Source of the DNA: Pseudoramibacter fermentans
Lineage (GTDB): Bacteria > Bacillota > Clostridia > Eubacteriales > Eubacteriaceae
Assembly: GCA_009493725.1 (NCBI GenBank)
Contig: VOGB01000004.1
Span: forward strand, 744,001 to 808,000
Direction: 5' to 3'
Length of the DNA: 64,000 bases
Below, piece by piece: positions 52,487 to 60,588 of the stretch (the stretch's first letter is position 1; each line of letters starts with the position of its first letter). The position numbers and the translations under genes are program-made. Below the pieces are notes generated by a model. The model searched no databases, was not told where the DNA came from, and saw nothing but the letters and a program-made list of their open reading frames with translations.

Positions 52487-55039
52487 TTACTGAAGACCAG
52501 TAATTAATTTATCTGAACCTAAAGCTTTCATATAGCTTCCGTAGGTCGCCGCGGAAGTGGCACCGTATCCGCCGATCGCTTTGTTGTCCAGGTTACCAGT
52601 CCAAACGGCTGTGGTTAAATTACCGGTCATTCCTGTGAACCACAAATCCTTCCCGGAATCCGTGGTCCCTGTTTTACCGGCAGTGCCGTATACATTCGCA
52701 TTAGTCCCAGTCCCGCTTGTAACGACCTTGCGCAGAATTGTCTTCATCGTCGATGCTGTCGAGGATTTCATTACTTGATGGGTATCCAGATTTAAATCTG
52801 AGCTCGTAAAGACGGTGCTGCCATTACTATTCACCACTTTCGTCACAAACTTCGGCTGGTTGTAAATACCGTTGTTATTGAAAATATTAAAGGCTGCCGC
52901 CATTTCAATCGGCTTAATCCCATACAGCATCCCGCCGACACAAGTATTGATATTGTAATCGCTAGATTGAAAAGTCGTGATGCCCATCGTCTTCATCCAA
53001 TCGACCGATTCATTGACGCCAACTGTATAAAAAACGTAAGCTGCCGGTGGGTTGAGCGATTTAACCAATGCCGTGGTCAAGTCAACCGTGCTGCCGCCGC
53101 CTTCGGCTCTTGGCGTCCAGTTGCCGTATGTCCCGTAATTGTGAAGCTGAGAAGTTGCTGTGAAGATGCCCTTGTCAATTGCAGCACTGTAATACAGCGG
53201 TTTAATATTGGACCCTGGCTGTCTGGCTGTGTTACACATATCGATTTGCGTGTTGCCGCCGTAATACGCTCTGACGGATCCATCCTGATCGAGGGTGACA
53301 ATTGCTGTTGTCGTACCGCTGCCTTCCGGATATTTGCTAAGCGCGACTTTCATCGCGTCGCTCTGCATACCCGTGTTGATGGTCGTATAGATTTTGTAAC
53401 CACCGCTGGACACCTGCGTCCGCGTGTATTTAATGGCTTCTTTCTTCGAAATGCCCTGGCGCTTCATCACGTTCGGTGCAACCGCTTCGGCATATTGCTG
53501 AAGCGCTTTGTTGACAAATTTTTCGTAACCTTCGGTGACTTGGTTATTTAATTTCGATGCATCCCACTTAACGACATTAACTTGTTCTGCCTTGGCCTGT
53601 TTAGCTTGGGCTTTCGTAATGTACCCCACACTCACCATTCGATCAAGAACCTCGCCCTGCCGTTTTTTAGCCGCATCGTAATGGACATTCGGCGCGTAAC
53701 CGGATGGCGCCTGCGGCAGACCAGCAAGCATCGCACATTCAGCCAAATCGCAATCCCAAATGTCTTTGCCAAAATAGGTTTTAGCCGCTTCTTCGATCCC
53801 ATACGCTGATGAACCAAAATAGGTTTCATTCAAATACATTTCCAAGATCTGATTCTTAGAATATTTCTTGTCTAACTGTCTGGCAATGGAAATTTCCTTG
53901 AATTTACGATTAATCGAATCGCTCATTGTCTGTTCAGTCGAGATATCCGGCAGGAACAATGTTCTAGCCAGCTGTTGTGTCAACGTACTGGCCCCTTGGC
54001 TTCTCGTATTCCGATGGAGCAAATTGAAGACAATAGACCGGGCAATCCCATAATAATCAACGCCCCCGTGATCGTAAAAACGACTGTCTTCCGTGGCGAT
54101 TAAGGCATTTTTCATATTGTCCGGAATTTGATTGAGCGAAACGTAAGTTCGATTTTCCGTGTACAATTCTGCAATCACTTGATTGTCTGCAGAAATAATT
54201 TGTGTTTTTTGTTTTTCTCTGTATTTATAGTCTGAAATATCGACGCGGTTCCGCTGATACATAGCAAAAATACCGGCTGACCCAGCTACAAAAAGAACAG
54301 CGAGGATAATCAGCACCTTTTGCCAGACTTTGAATTTTTTCCGCTTGCGTTTCCGGCTCGGCAGGCCACCATTGGTTTTCTTTGCCGTTTTAAGCGTTTT
54401 AGCGTCGCTTCGATTTTGACGACGATTGGTTGTTTTCTTCTTACTCTTCATGCTCATACTGTCAATCTCGTGAAGCTTTGAATCGTAAGCGCCTGCTTCG
54501 ATTTGATCTACTCTTCCTGAAGTTTCGTTAGATTTTTTGTTCCTTCTTGGAAGTCCCTGACGCTTACGTTTCACAGGCGCTTCAGAATCTTTTTGTGAAG
54601 GCATATCTTGAGAAACGGCTTGACTTTTCGCTTCTGCCTGTTTATTTTCTGGCGCAGAGGGGTCTTGTTCAGCCTCTTCCTCCATTTGCGTCATGATTTC
54701 TTCGACATCCTGATCAACTTGACTAGCATCTAACGGATCAGTCTGATGTGCGTCAGCCGCTTGATCAAAGTCAGATAACGCAGCTTCGTCATCCGATTGA
54801 TTCTGCTTTTCTCCATCAGTCGTCGTTGGTGCTAATGTTTCAATGGTTGCGCCAACATCTGCTTGTTCGATATTGTTTGAATCCAATACCTCTTCAATCT
54901 CTTTTTCTTCTGGTGTCTGCGATGAATCCGCATCTGAAGCCTGATCGGAAGGTTTTAATCCCTTAAAGCCTTTGAACGAAAAATGCTTTTGATTTTCTTT
55001 TGATTGATCTTGTGGATTGTTTTTCTTATCTTCTTCCAT
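52487..55039 (-). CDS. Class A penicillin-binding protein (transglycosylase/transpeptidase)
   Basis: An 850-residue bifunctional peptidoglycan synthase of the PBP1A type. A long cytoplasmic N-terminal region (about 235 residues) is rich in Asp/Glu/Gln and then Lys/Arg, with no fold visible. A membrane helix follows (VLIILAVLFVAGSAGIFAMY), then the GT51 domain with the catalytic Glu in EDSRFYDHGGVD and GASTLTQQLARTLF, and the transpeptidase with SNIK near 608, SLN and KTGTTDSGKD near 786. Last gene of radC-rluA-pbp. Its C-terminus ends soon after the transpeptidase core. Confidence 0.93.
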   Translation of the reverse strand: MEEDKKNNPQDQSKENQKHFSFKGFKGLKPSDQASDADSSQTPEEKEIEEVLDSNNIEQADVGATIETLAPTTTDGEKQNQSDDEAALSDFDQAADAHQTDPLDASQVDQDVEEIMTQMEEEAEQDPSAPENKQAEAKSQAVSQDMPSQKDSEAPVKRKRQGLPRRNKKSNETSGRVDQIEAGAYDSKLHEIDSMSMKSKKKTTNRRQNRSDAKTLKTAKKTNGGLPSRKRKRKKFKVWQKVLIILAVLFVAGSAGIFAMYQRNRVDISDYKYREKQKTQIISADNQVIAELYTENRTYVSLNQIPDNMKNALIATEDSRFYDHGGVDYYGIARSIVFNLLHRNTRSQGASTLTQQLARTLFLPDISTEQTMSDSINRKFKEISIARQLDKKYSKNQILEMYLNETYFGSSAYGIEEAAKTYFGKDIWDCDLAECAMLAGLPQAPSGYAPNVHYDAAKKRQGEVLDRMVSVGYITKAQAKQAKAEQVNVVKWDASKLNNQVTEGYEKFVNKALQQYAEAVAPNVMKRQGISKKEAIKYTRTQVSSGGYKIYTTINTGMQSDAMKVALSKYPEGSGTTTAIVTLDQDGSVRAYYGGNTQIDMCNTARQPGSNIKPLYYSAAIDKGIFTATSQLHNYGTYGNWTPRAEGGGSTVDLTTALVKSLNPPAAYVFYTVGVNESVDWMKTMGITTFQSSDYNINTCVGGMLYGIKPIEMAAAFNIFNNNGIYNQPKFVTKVVNSNGSTVFTSSDLNLDTHQVMKSSTASTMKTILRKVVTSGTGTNANVYGTAGKTGTTDSGKDLWFTGMTGNLTTAVWTGNLDNKAIGGYGATSAATYGSYMKALGSDKLITGLQ

Positions 55040-55053
55040 ACCTATCCCCAGTC

Positions 55054-55968
55054 CTAAAGACTTTTTAATCTATTTTCCAAAGCCAATAAATCGGCTTTTA
55101 ATGGTGCAATGATTGTGATATTCCCCTTTTTGGGAAGTGTTGTCCGCATTTCACTGGAATGCAGCGCCGTTCTGGCAATTCCAAGATCCTGTTCAATCGG
55201 ATTGTAAAGATGATCGCCAATAATCGGGCAGCCAATGTGTGATAAATGGACGCGGATTTGATGGGTCCGTCCAGTTTCTAAAAGCAGTCTAACTTTTGAA
55301 TACTGTTTTTGTCCGTACGTCTCCAAAACTTGATACCGCGTCACTGAAGGTTTGCCGTCAGCCCGAACTACCCGGCGAATACCATCCTCTGATTCCAGTC
55401 CAATGGGCAGGTCAATTTTACCTGAAAACGGAACCGGACAGCCATTCACAAAAGCCGTGTAATATTTTTTCGATTTTTCAATGGTCTGATGAGACTGCAA
55501 AAAATGTTGAACGTATTTATTTTTTGCAATTAAAATCATACCCGAAGTATCCATATCCAAGCGGCTGATAAACCTAACCTTGGCCGGCTGATGGGTTTCG
55601 ATAAAATACGCCGCCACTCTGTTTCCCAACGTATCGGTGCCGTGACTTTTTGTAGGATGCGTTACAACGCCGGCGTCTTTATTGACAGCCAGAATTTCGT
55701 CATCCTCATATAGAATATCCAGTGGACCTGAAGTCGGTGTAAGATCGACGTGTTCTGTCGGCATTTGGATGAAAATCTCATCGCCATTTTTGACAAAATC
55801 CGTCGACCAGCACGGTTTTCCGTTAACTGACATCTCTCCTTCTCTGATGATTCTCGTCATGAGCCGGCTGGAATAAGCGTACTTCTCTTTTAAATATCGC
55901 TTCAGTGGAACCGGCGTATCTGTCTTACAGATGTATTTGTATTGATTAAAATTTTTGTATGTATTCAC
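55054..55968 (-). CDS. RluA family pseudouridine synthase
   Basis: A 304-residue enzyme that isomerises uridines in rRNA or tRNA. The catalytic motif SRLDMDTSGMILIAKN holds the Asp, and GRTHQIRVHLSHIGCPIIGDHLY is the RluA/RluD C-terminal signature. An N-terminal S4-like domain (PLKRYLKEKY, MSVNGK) is present, closest to the RluD/YlyB class. Which uridine is modified cannot be told. 52 bp after radC and 14 bp before the PBP gene. Confidence 0.92.
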   Translation of the reverse strand: MNTYKNFNQYKYICKTDTPVPLKRYLKEKYAYSSRLMTRIIREGEMSVNGKPCWSTDFVKNGDEIFIQMPTEHVDLTPTSGPLDILYEDDEILAVNKDAGVVTHPTKSHGTDTLGNRVAAYFIETHQPAKVRFISRLDMDTSGMILIAKNKYVQHFLQSHQTIEKSKKYYTAFVNGCPVPFSGKIDLPIGLESEDGIRRVVRADGKPSVTRYQVLETYGQKQYSKVRLLLETGRTHQIRVHLSHIGCPIIGDHLYNPIEQDLGIARTALHSSEMRTTLPKKGNITIIAPLKADLLALENRLKSL

Positions 55969-56020
55969 TGGAATATTTTATGGCATCTTGTATATTAAAT
56001 CAATTGATTTTTAAATTTTC

Positions 56021-56722
56021 CTAAAAATAATCGTGCTCTTTAAAGCTAAAATAATCTTCGGCACAATCCGAAACTACGACATGATCGAGGACTTCAATCC
56101 CTAATAACTTTCCTGCCTGAACCAGCCGCTCTGTCAATTCAATATCATTGCTGCTGGGCGTGGTGTCTCCAGAGGGATGATTATGGGCCAGAATAATGGA
56201 TGTAGCCCTTTGGCGGACTGCAGGATTAAAAACCTCCCGGGGGTGAACCAGAGAGGCGTTGACTGTCCCCACAGAAATCAATTCTGTCTTAAAAACCATA
56301 TTTTTTGTGTTCAGAAGCAGAATTACAAAGTGTTCCCGCTCGTAGCCAAACATCTCTTGACTTAAATAGGCGGCGGCATCCATTGGGCATTTGATTTGAA
56401 CCATCGTTTTTTTCTGATGCTTAACGCGGCTTCCTAGCTCTAAAGCTGCGATGATTTTACAAGCCTTGGCTTCTCCAATTCCCTTGAGTTCCTCGTTTTG
56501 ACAAAGCTCATCAACGGAAACCTTGTGCAGCCGCTCCAAATTGCTGTCGTAAAAATTCAAGAGCCTCTGTCCTAATTCAACAGCCGTCATATTTCTCTGG
56601 CCAGAGCCGATGATCACGGCGATCAACTCCGCATTGCTTAATAAGCTTGCCCCGTGACGGGTGATTTTTTCTCTAGGCTTATCGTCTTCCGACAATTCCC
56701 GAAGCGTTAAATGATTTTTCAT
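56021..56722 (-). CDS. radC: RadC family protein (JAMM domain)
   Basis: A 233-residue protein with an N-terminal UPF0758 helix-hairpin-helix part (LKGIGEAKACKIIAALELG) and a JAMM/MPN+ metal site in LAHNHPSGDTTPSSNDIE. Once thought to be a repair protein, its biochemical role is still uncertain. This chromosomal version is full-length. mreB, a frequent neighbour, is absent; rluA-type and pbp genes follow. Confidence 0.92.
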   Translation of the reverse strand: MKNHLTLRELSEDDKPREKITRHGASLLSNAELIAVIIGSGQRNMTAVELGQRLLNFYDSNLERLHKVSVDELCQNEELKGIGEAKACKIIAALELGSRVKHQKKTMVQIKCPMDAAAYLSQEMFGYEREHFVILLLNTKNMVFKTELISVGTVNASLVHPREVFNPAVRQRATSIILAHNHPSGDTTPSSNDIELTERLVQAGKLLGIEVLDHVVVSDCAEDYFSFKEHDYF

Positions 56723-56817
56723 CGTCTCACCGATTATAATATGTAAATTTCAATACCGATTAAATTAAGTATACTGAAAATAATAATTATTATACCATGT
56801 TTGGTTTTCTTTCTCAA

Positions 56818-56846
56818 TTTACAATCTTTTTGATTCTTGTTATAAT
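56818..56846 (+). promoter_or_regulatory. Promoter of the second CsoR-family gene
   Basis: -35 TTTACA (56818-56823), 17-bp spacer, -10 TATAAT (56841-56846). No GC-rich CsoR-type box is seen around it. Confidence 0.65.
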
Positions 56847-56880
56847 GAAAGAAATCTAAATGAATTATGGTGATAATAAT

Positions 56881-57156
56881 ATGAAACAATGTATGGATTC
56901 TGCAAATCTGCATCGAAGACTCAGCAAGATAGAAGGTCAGGTCCGAGCCATCGACCGCATGATTGACGAAGATATTCCGTGCGAAGATATTCTCTCACAA
57001 GTTAACGCGGTAAAATCCGCAATGCATAAGGTTGGTCAAATCATTCTAGAAGGACATCTTCAGCACTGTGTCAAAGATGGCATTCAACACGGAGACGCGG
57101 ATAAAACCATCGCGAGTTTTACAAAGGCTGTTGAACGTTTTGCCAATTTAAAATAA
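56881..57156 (+). CDS. CsoR/FrmR-family metal-sensitive repressor
   Basis: A 91-residue DUF156 protein with LSKIEGQVRAIDRM and the C/H/C ligand pattern (IPCEDIL, then EGHLQHC). It is clearly different from the csoR product at 30590. I use ATG 56881 (MKQCMDSANLHRR), with weak GGTGAT upstream; ATG 56860 is possible. The sensed ligand (copper, nickel, persulfide or other) cannot be decided. It stands alone between radC and a DUF234-like ATPase, with no transporter beside it. Confidence 0.88.
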   Translation: MKQCMDSANLHRRLSKIEGQVRAIDRMIDEDIPCEDILSQVNAVKSAMHKVGQIILEGHLQHCVKDGIQHGDADKTIASFTKAVERFANLK

Positions 57157-57188
57157 AAGTTCTGAAATTTTTTCAGAACTTTTTTTAT
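57156..57188. terminator. Bidirectional terminator
   Basis: AAAGTTCTGAAA and TTTCAGAACTTT form a perfect 12-bp stem with a TTT loop and a T-run. It separates the convergent repressor and ATPase genes. Confidence 0.85.
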
Positions 57189-57190
57189 GA

Positions 57191-58606
57191 TTATTTAAGT
57201 GAATAAAGTGTTAAGCCATTGAACAAGAATAAATTCGGTGTTTCCAATGCGTAATCGAGTAAATCTTTTTCAAATGGATAGACAGAGAACACGCCGTATA
57301 CACATTCATAGGTGCCGTATTTTTTATTGAGAAATTCCAGCGTACTGCTTTTTTCTTTGAATTTTTCAAAATCCGACTTGGCGTAGGCATTTGTATCGTA
57401 AACGCAATCCGCGATGAACATTTTATGATTGGTGTGGTCAAGTGCTAAAATCGGAATCCACTGATCGTTTTCTGTGTATGCACCAACTTCATCAATTTCC
57501 AATCCAATTTTCTTTTTCATCGAAGCCTTTTGAAGCATTTCAATCAAAATTTTATTGAACCATTTTTGAATGTACGGAATCATGCCAGACAGTGTGTGCC
57601 GCTTATAATACTGAGGATCATCTTTGAGCAGACCGTATTCGGGGAACACGAACGTATACCAAAAATCGATAAAAGGCTGCGCAATCTGGTATTGCTTATT
57701 CGCTTTTTGCAAACGCTTTTTAGCTTGCAAAAAAGAAGCCGCCTCAATATAGCCTAATTCTTCTAAATGGGTCAGCATTTTTTTTACATCCGCTTTTTTA
57801 TATCCGGTTGTGTCTTTAATTTGTTCTAATGTTTTCTGCCCCATTGTGATTGACGACAGGATAGCATGATAAGCGTTAGGACGCCAGACCTCTGTCTCCA
57901 GCAGATTCGCTACTTCAGCAAACAGCTTTCCATAAGGATTGAGGATATTCTGCAAAATCGATTTTTTGATTTGTTTGATATTGACACAGTGATTAAAGAA
58001 ATGCCAATACCCCGGGACACCGCCTGTAATGGCGTAAACAATCATCAGCTGATTGAAATCGTGATGGGGATATTCTGACATCATTTCGGTAAAGGACATC
58101 GCCGACAAATGGATTTGATCGGTCCAGATTTTTTTCGCGCTGTGTTCTGACTGTAAAATCCTGTTCCAGCTCGCCTCCCGCGCCGCAGCAATCACTGTTA
58201 CCCCATTGGTCTTAAAATATTTCTGCCACGCTTTTTTAAAGATCTTCAAAAACGATTTGTTTTCAAAATAAAGCTGATCAAAATTGTCAATAACGAGTAT
58301 TTTTCCGCCGTCTTCTGTTTTCTCCGAGTAAAGTCTAAATAGTTCCAGCCATTCCATTGCGCTCATCTCGGAAGACGGGGCTTGAATACCAAAATGAGAC
58401 TTAAAAACTCGTTCAAAAGCCACGCGATTGAGACGGTCGGATTGCGGCCCCACTTCAAAATATAGGTGATTCTTATCTTTGACAAATTCCTTAATCAAGC
58501 TCGTTTTTCCGAAACGGGGGCGTCCTGTGATGAGAATCAACGCATCTTCTTTTTTCCAAGCTTCTGTTAACTGCTTTAGTTCCTGCTTACGGCCGATAAA
58601 TCGCAC
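57191..58606 (-). CDS. DUF234-like AAA ATPase with C-terminal nuclease-like domain
   Basis: A 471-residue protein of the prokaryotic ATPase/DUF234 type. It begins FIGRKQELKQL, then Walker A TGRPRFGKTSL, Walker B ILVIDNFDQL and an AAREASW sensor-like segment. A winged-helix middle part (TTGYKKADVKKMLTHLEELGYIE, here split by context) and a C-terminal domain follow. In that last domain homologues usually have EIDIVA...GECKW; this protein has EIDEVGAY and MFIADCVY, so the Lys-containing motif looks lost. Role unknown. Confidence 0.75.
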   Translation of the reverse strand: MRFIGRKQELKQLTEAWKKEDALILITGRPRFGKTSLIKEFVKDKNHLYFEVGPQSDRLNRVAFERVFKSHFGIQAPSSEMSAMEWLELFRLYSEKTEDGGKILVIDNFDQLYFENKSFLKIFKKAWQKYFKTNGVTVIAAAREASWNRILQSEHSAKKIWTDQIHLSAMSFTEMMSEYPHHDFNQLMIVYAITGGVPGYWHFFNHCVNIKQIKKSILQNILNPYGKLFAEVANLLETEVWRPNAYHAILSSITMGQKTLEQIKDTTGYKKADVKKMLTHLEELGYIEAASFLQAKKRLQKANKQYQIAQPFIDFWYTFVFPEYGLLKDDPQYYKRHTLSGMIPYIQKWFNKILIEMLQKASMKKKIGLEIDEVGAYTENDQWIPILALDHTNHKMFIADCVYDTNAYAKSDFEKFKEKSSTLEFLNKKYGTYECVYGVFSVYPFEKDLLDYALETPNLFLFNGLTLYSLK

Positions 58607-58653
58607 TGCACTAACTCCCTTTTATTGATTTTCTAAATAATATAACACAAAAC

Positions 58654-58689
58654 AAAAGACTTCCTTATGAAAACACAAGAAAGTCTTTA
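58654..58689 (-). terminator. Terminator after the zinc-ribbon gene
   Basis: On the minus strand AAAGACTTTCTT and AAGGAAGTCTTT pair over 12 positions around a 10-base loop, followed by TTGTTTTG. Confidence 0.75.
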
Positions 58690-58702
58690 GAGCGATTCAT
58701 AA

Positions 58703-58909
58703 TTAAAAAATAGGTCCATTCAGTTTTAAACCGCAGGATTCACAAGTCCAGTCGTGTCCAACTGCTTTTGTTTCACCCCCGCATTTTGGGCAAATCCCTG
58801 TGCCCCCTTTTTTAAACTGAAAATCTTTTACTTCCATATCTACAAATTCATCCGGACCATCCTGAATGATTTTGAATTTTAAAATTGGCTTAGGTGCATC
58901 GCTGCTCAT
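58703..58909 (-). CDS. Small zinc-ribbon protein
   Basis: A 68-residue protein with a C-terminal CPKCGG...CESCG zinc ribbon (two CxxC knuckles 16 residues apart) and a charged N-terminal half. AGGAGG lies about eight bases before its ATG. No partner is evident; it lies between putP and the DUF234-like ATPase with its own terminator. Function unknown. Confidence 0.75.
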   Translation of the reverse strand: MSSDAPKPILKFKIIQDGPDEFVDMEVKDFQFKKGGTGICPKCGGETKAVGHDWTCESCGLKLNGPIF

Positions 58910-58988
58910 TGAATTCGCCTCCTCTATTCATATGCTTGATTATATTTTACCACATTTTCTGCTGAATAGAAACGATTTCAAAACAATA

Positions 58989-60479
58989 TTATGCTCTAGC
59001 TTTTTCGTAACGATCGATCATTTCGTCAAATTCATCGACCACTTCTGCTTCAGGAGCCTTAAAATGATTGACGATCAAAATGGTTAAAACATTAGCAACA
59101 AAACCTGGCAGGATTTCATAAATGCCTGTTCCAAATAATGTGGCGGAAAGTCCTGTTGCTTTCCACAAAATAACAACCAGTGTGCCTACAATCATACCTG
59201 ATAAAGCGGACTGCCAGCTCGTTTTTCTAGAGTAGAGACCAAACAGAACCAATGGGCCAAATGCTGCGCCAAAACCGCCCCAGGAATAAGAGACCAGGCT
59301 CATAACCGTCGAATTCCCATTAAACGCAATGATAAGGGCTATAATCGAAACGCCAATGACAGACCAGCGGCCTACCTTAACCGCCTGCTGATCGGTTAAT
59401 TCCTTTTTGAAAATAATTTTCGATAAGTCTTCAGATAAGACAGATGAACAAACCAGAAGCTGAGAATCGATGGTTGACATGATTGCTGCCATGATCGCTG
59501 CCAGGAAGACCCCTGCAATCCAAACCGGGAAGAATCTGTGAATCATCAAGATAAATACCGTTTCTTCCTTGCCACCGGAAAGTCCTTTAAACAGTGGGAT
59601 TGAAAGAAGACCAACTAAAAGCGCACCGGTTAAAGAAATCAAGCACCACACAATGGCAATTTTTCTCGCCTTTGGAATATCTTTAACGGAGTCGATTCCC
59701 ATGAAGCGAACCAAAATATGCGGCTGGCCAAAATACCCTAGTCCCCAGACAACTGCGGAAATAATGGTCGCTGCCGTAACGCCTTTGCCGAAAAGCGACA
59801 TTGAAAGATGCTGGCTCGCCATAGCTGTTTTGGTCGTACCAAATCCGTGCATTTCAATCATGGCCAAAATCGGAACCACCGCAATCGCGACGACCATCAA
59901 AATCCCTTGAATTAAATCTGTCCAGCACACCGCCAGATAACCGCCTAAAAACGTGTAAGAAATAATGACTACCGCGCCGATTAACACGGCCACATTGTAG
60001 TTAATGCCAAACATCGTCGAAAAAAGTTTACCCGAAGAGACCATTCCTGAGGCGCAGTAAATCGTAAAGAAAAATAAAATGACGATAGCTGAAATCGTTT
60101 TTAAAGCACCTGTCGGATCTTTGTATCTTTTTTCAAAAAACGTCGGCAATGTGATGGCATCGACCTCTTCGGTATAAACGCGAAGTCTTTCTGAGACCAT
60201 CTTCCAGTTGATACACGTCCCAATGAAAAGACCGATTCCAATCCATAATTGAGGCACACCGCCTAAATAAATGGCGCCTGGCAACCCCATCAAGAGCCAA
60301 CCGCTCATATCAGAAGCCTGCGCCGAAAAAGCAGTTACCCAGCTTCCCAAGCCTCGGCCGCCAAGTAAGAAGCCTTCCGATGAATCGGAAGAAGCATTAT
60401 AAAATTTCAGGCCGATAAAAATCAAAACGACTAAGTAGGCAATAAATATACCCAACTCAATAGGATTTACAGAACCCAT
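58989..60479 (-). CDS. putP: Sodium/proline symporter
   Basis: A 496-residue SSS-family transporter with about 13 hydrophobic segments. The N-terminal FLLGGRGLGSWVTAFSAQASDMSGWLLMG is nearly diagnostic of PutP, and the later IMAAIMSTIDSQLLVCSSVLSED is the SSF signature. It imports L-proline with Na+, for use as osmolyte, nitrogen source or Stickland acceptor. It follows the clpB terminator. No proline reductase or put catabolic gene is nearby. Confidence 0.93.
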   Translation of the reverse strand: MGSVNPIELGIFIAYLVVLIFIGLKFYNASSDSSEGFLLGGRGLGSWVTAFSAQASDMSGWLLMGLPGAIYLGGVPQLWIGIGLFIGTCINWKMVSERLRVYTEEVDAITLPTFFEKRYKDPTGALKTISAIVILFFFTIYCASGMVSSGKLFSTMFGINYNVAVLIGAVVIISYTFLGGYLAVCWTDLIQGILMVVAIAVVPILAMIEMHGFGTTKTAMASQHLSMSLFGKGVTAATIISAVVWGLGYFGQPHILVRFMGIDSVKDIPKARKIAIVWCLISLTGALLVGLLSIPLFKGLSGGKEETVFILMIHRFFPVWIAGVFLAAIMAAIMSTIDSQLLVCSSVLSEDLSKIIFKKELTDQQAVKVGRWSVIGVSIIALIIAFNGNSTVMSLVSYSWGGFGAAFGPLVLFGLYSRKTSWQSALSGMIVGTLVVILWKATGLSATLFGTGIYEILPGFVANVLTILIVNHFKAPEAEVVDEFDEMIDRYEKARA

Positions 60480-60543
60480 TGTATTCCTCCATTCTCTTTC
60501 CGTAATTCATTTAAGTTTACCTTAAAATAGACTTAATGTAAAG

Positions 60544-60573
60544 AAAAAAGCGTCCACATAAAGTGAACGCTTC
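60544..60573 (-). terminator. Terminator after clpB
   Basis: On the minus strand AAGCGTTCAC, a short AT-loop and GTGGACGCTT pair over 10 positions, followed by six T. Confidence 0.85.
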
Positions 60574-60588
60574 ATCAAATTAAATCAT

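Noticed and set aside
56021..56722. radC as a marker of a mobile island
   Set aside because: It is full-length and flanked by housekeeping genes; no integrase, repeats or toxin genes nearby.
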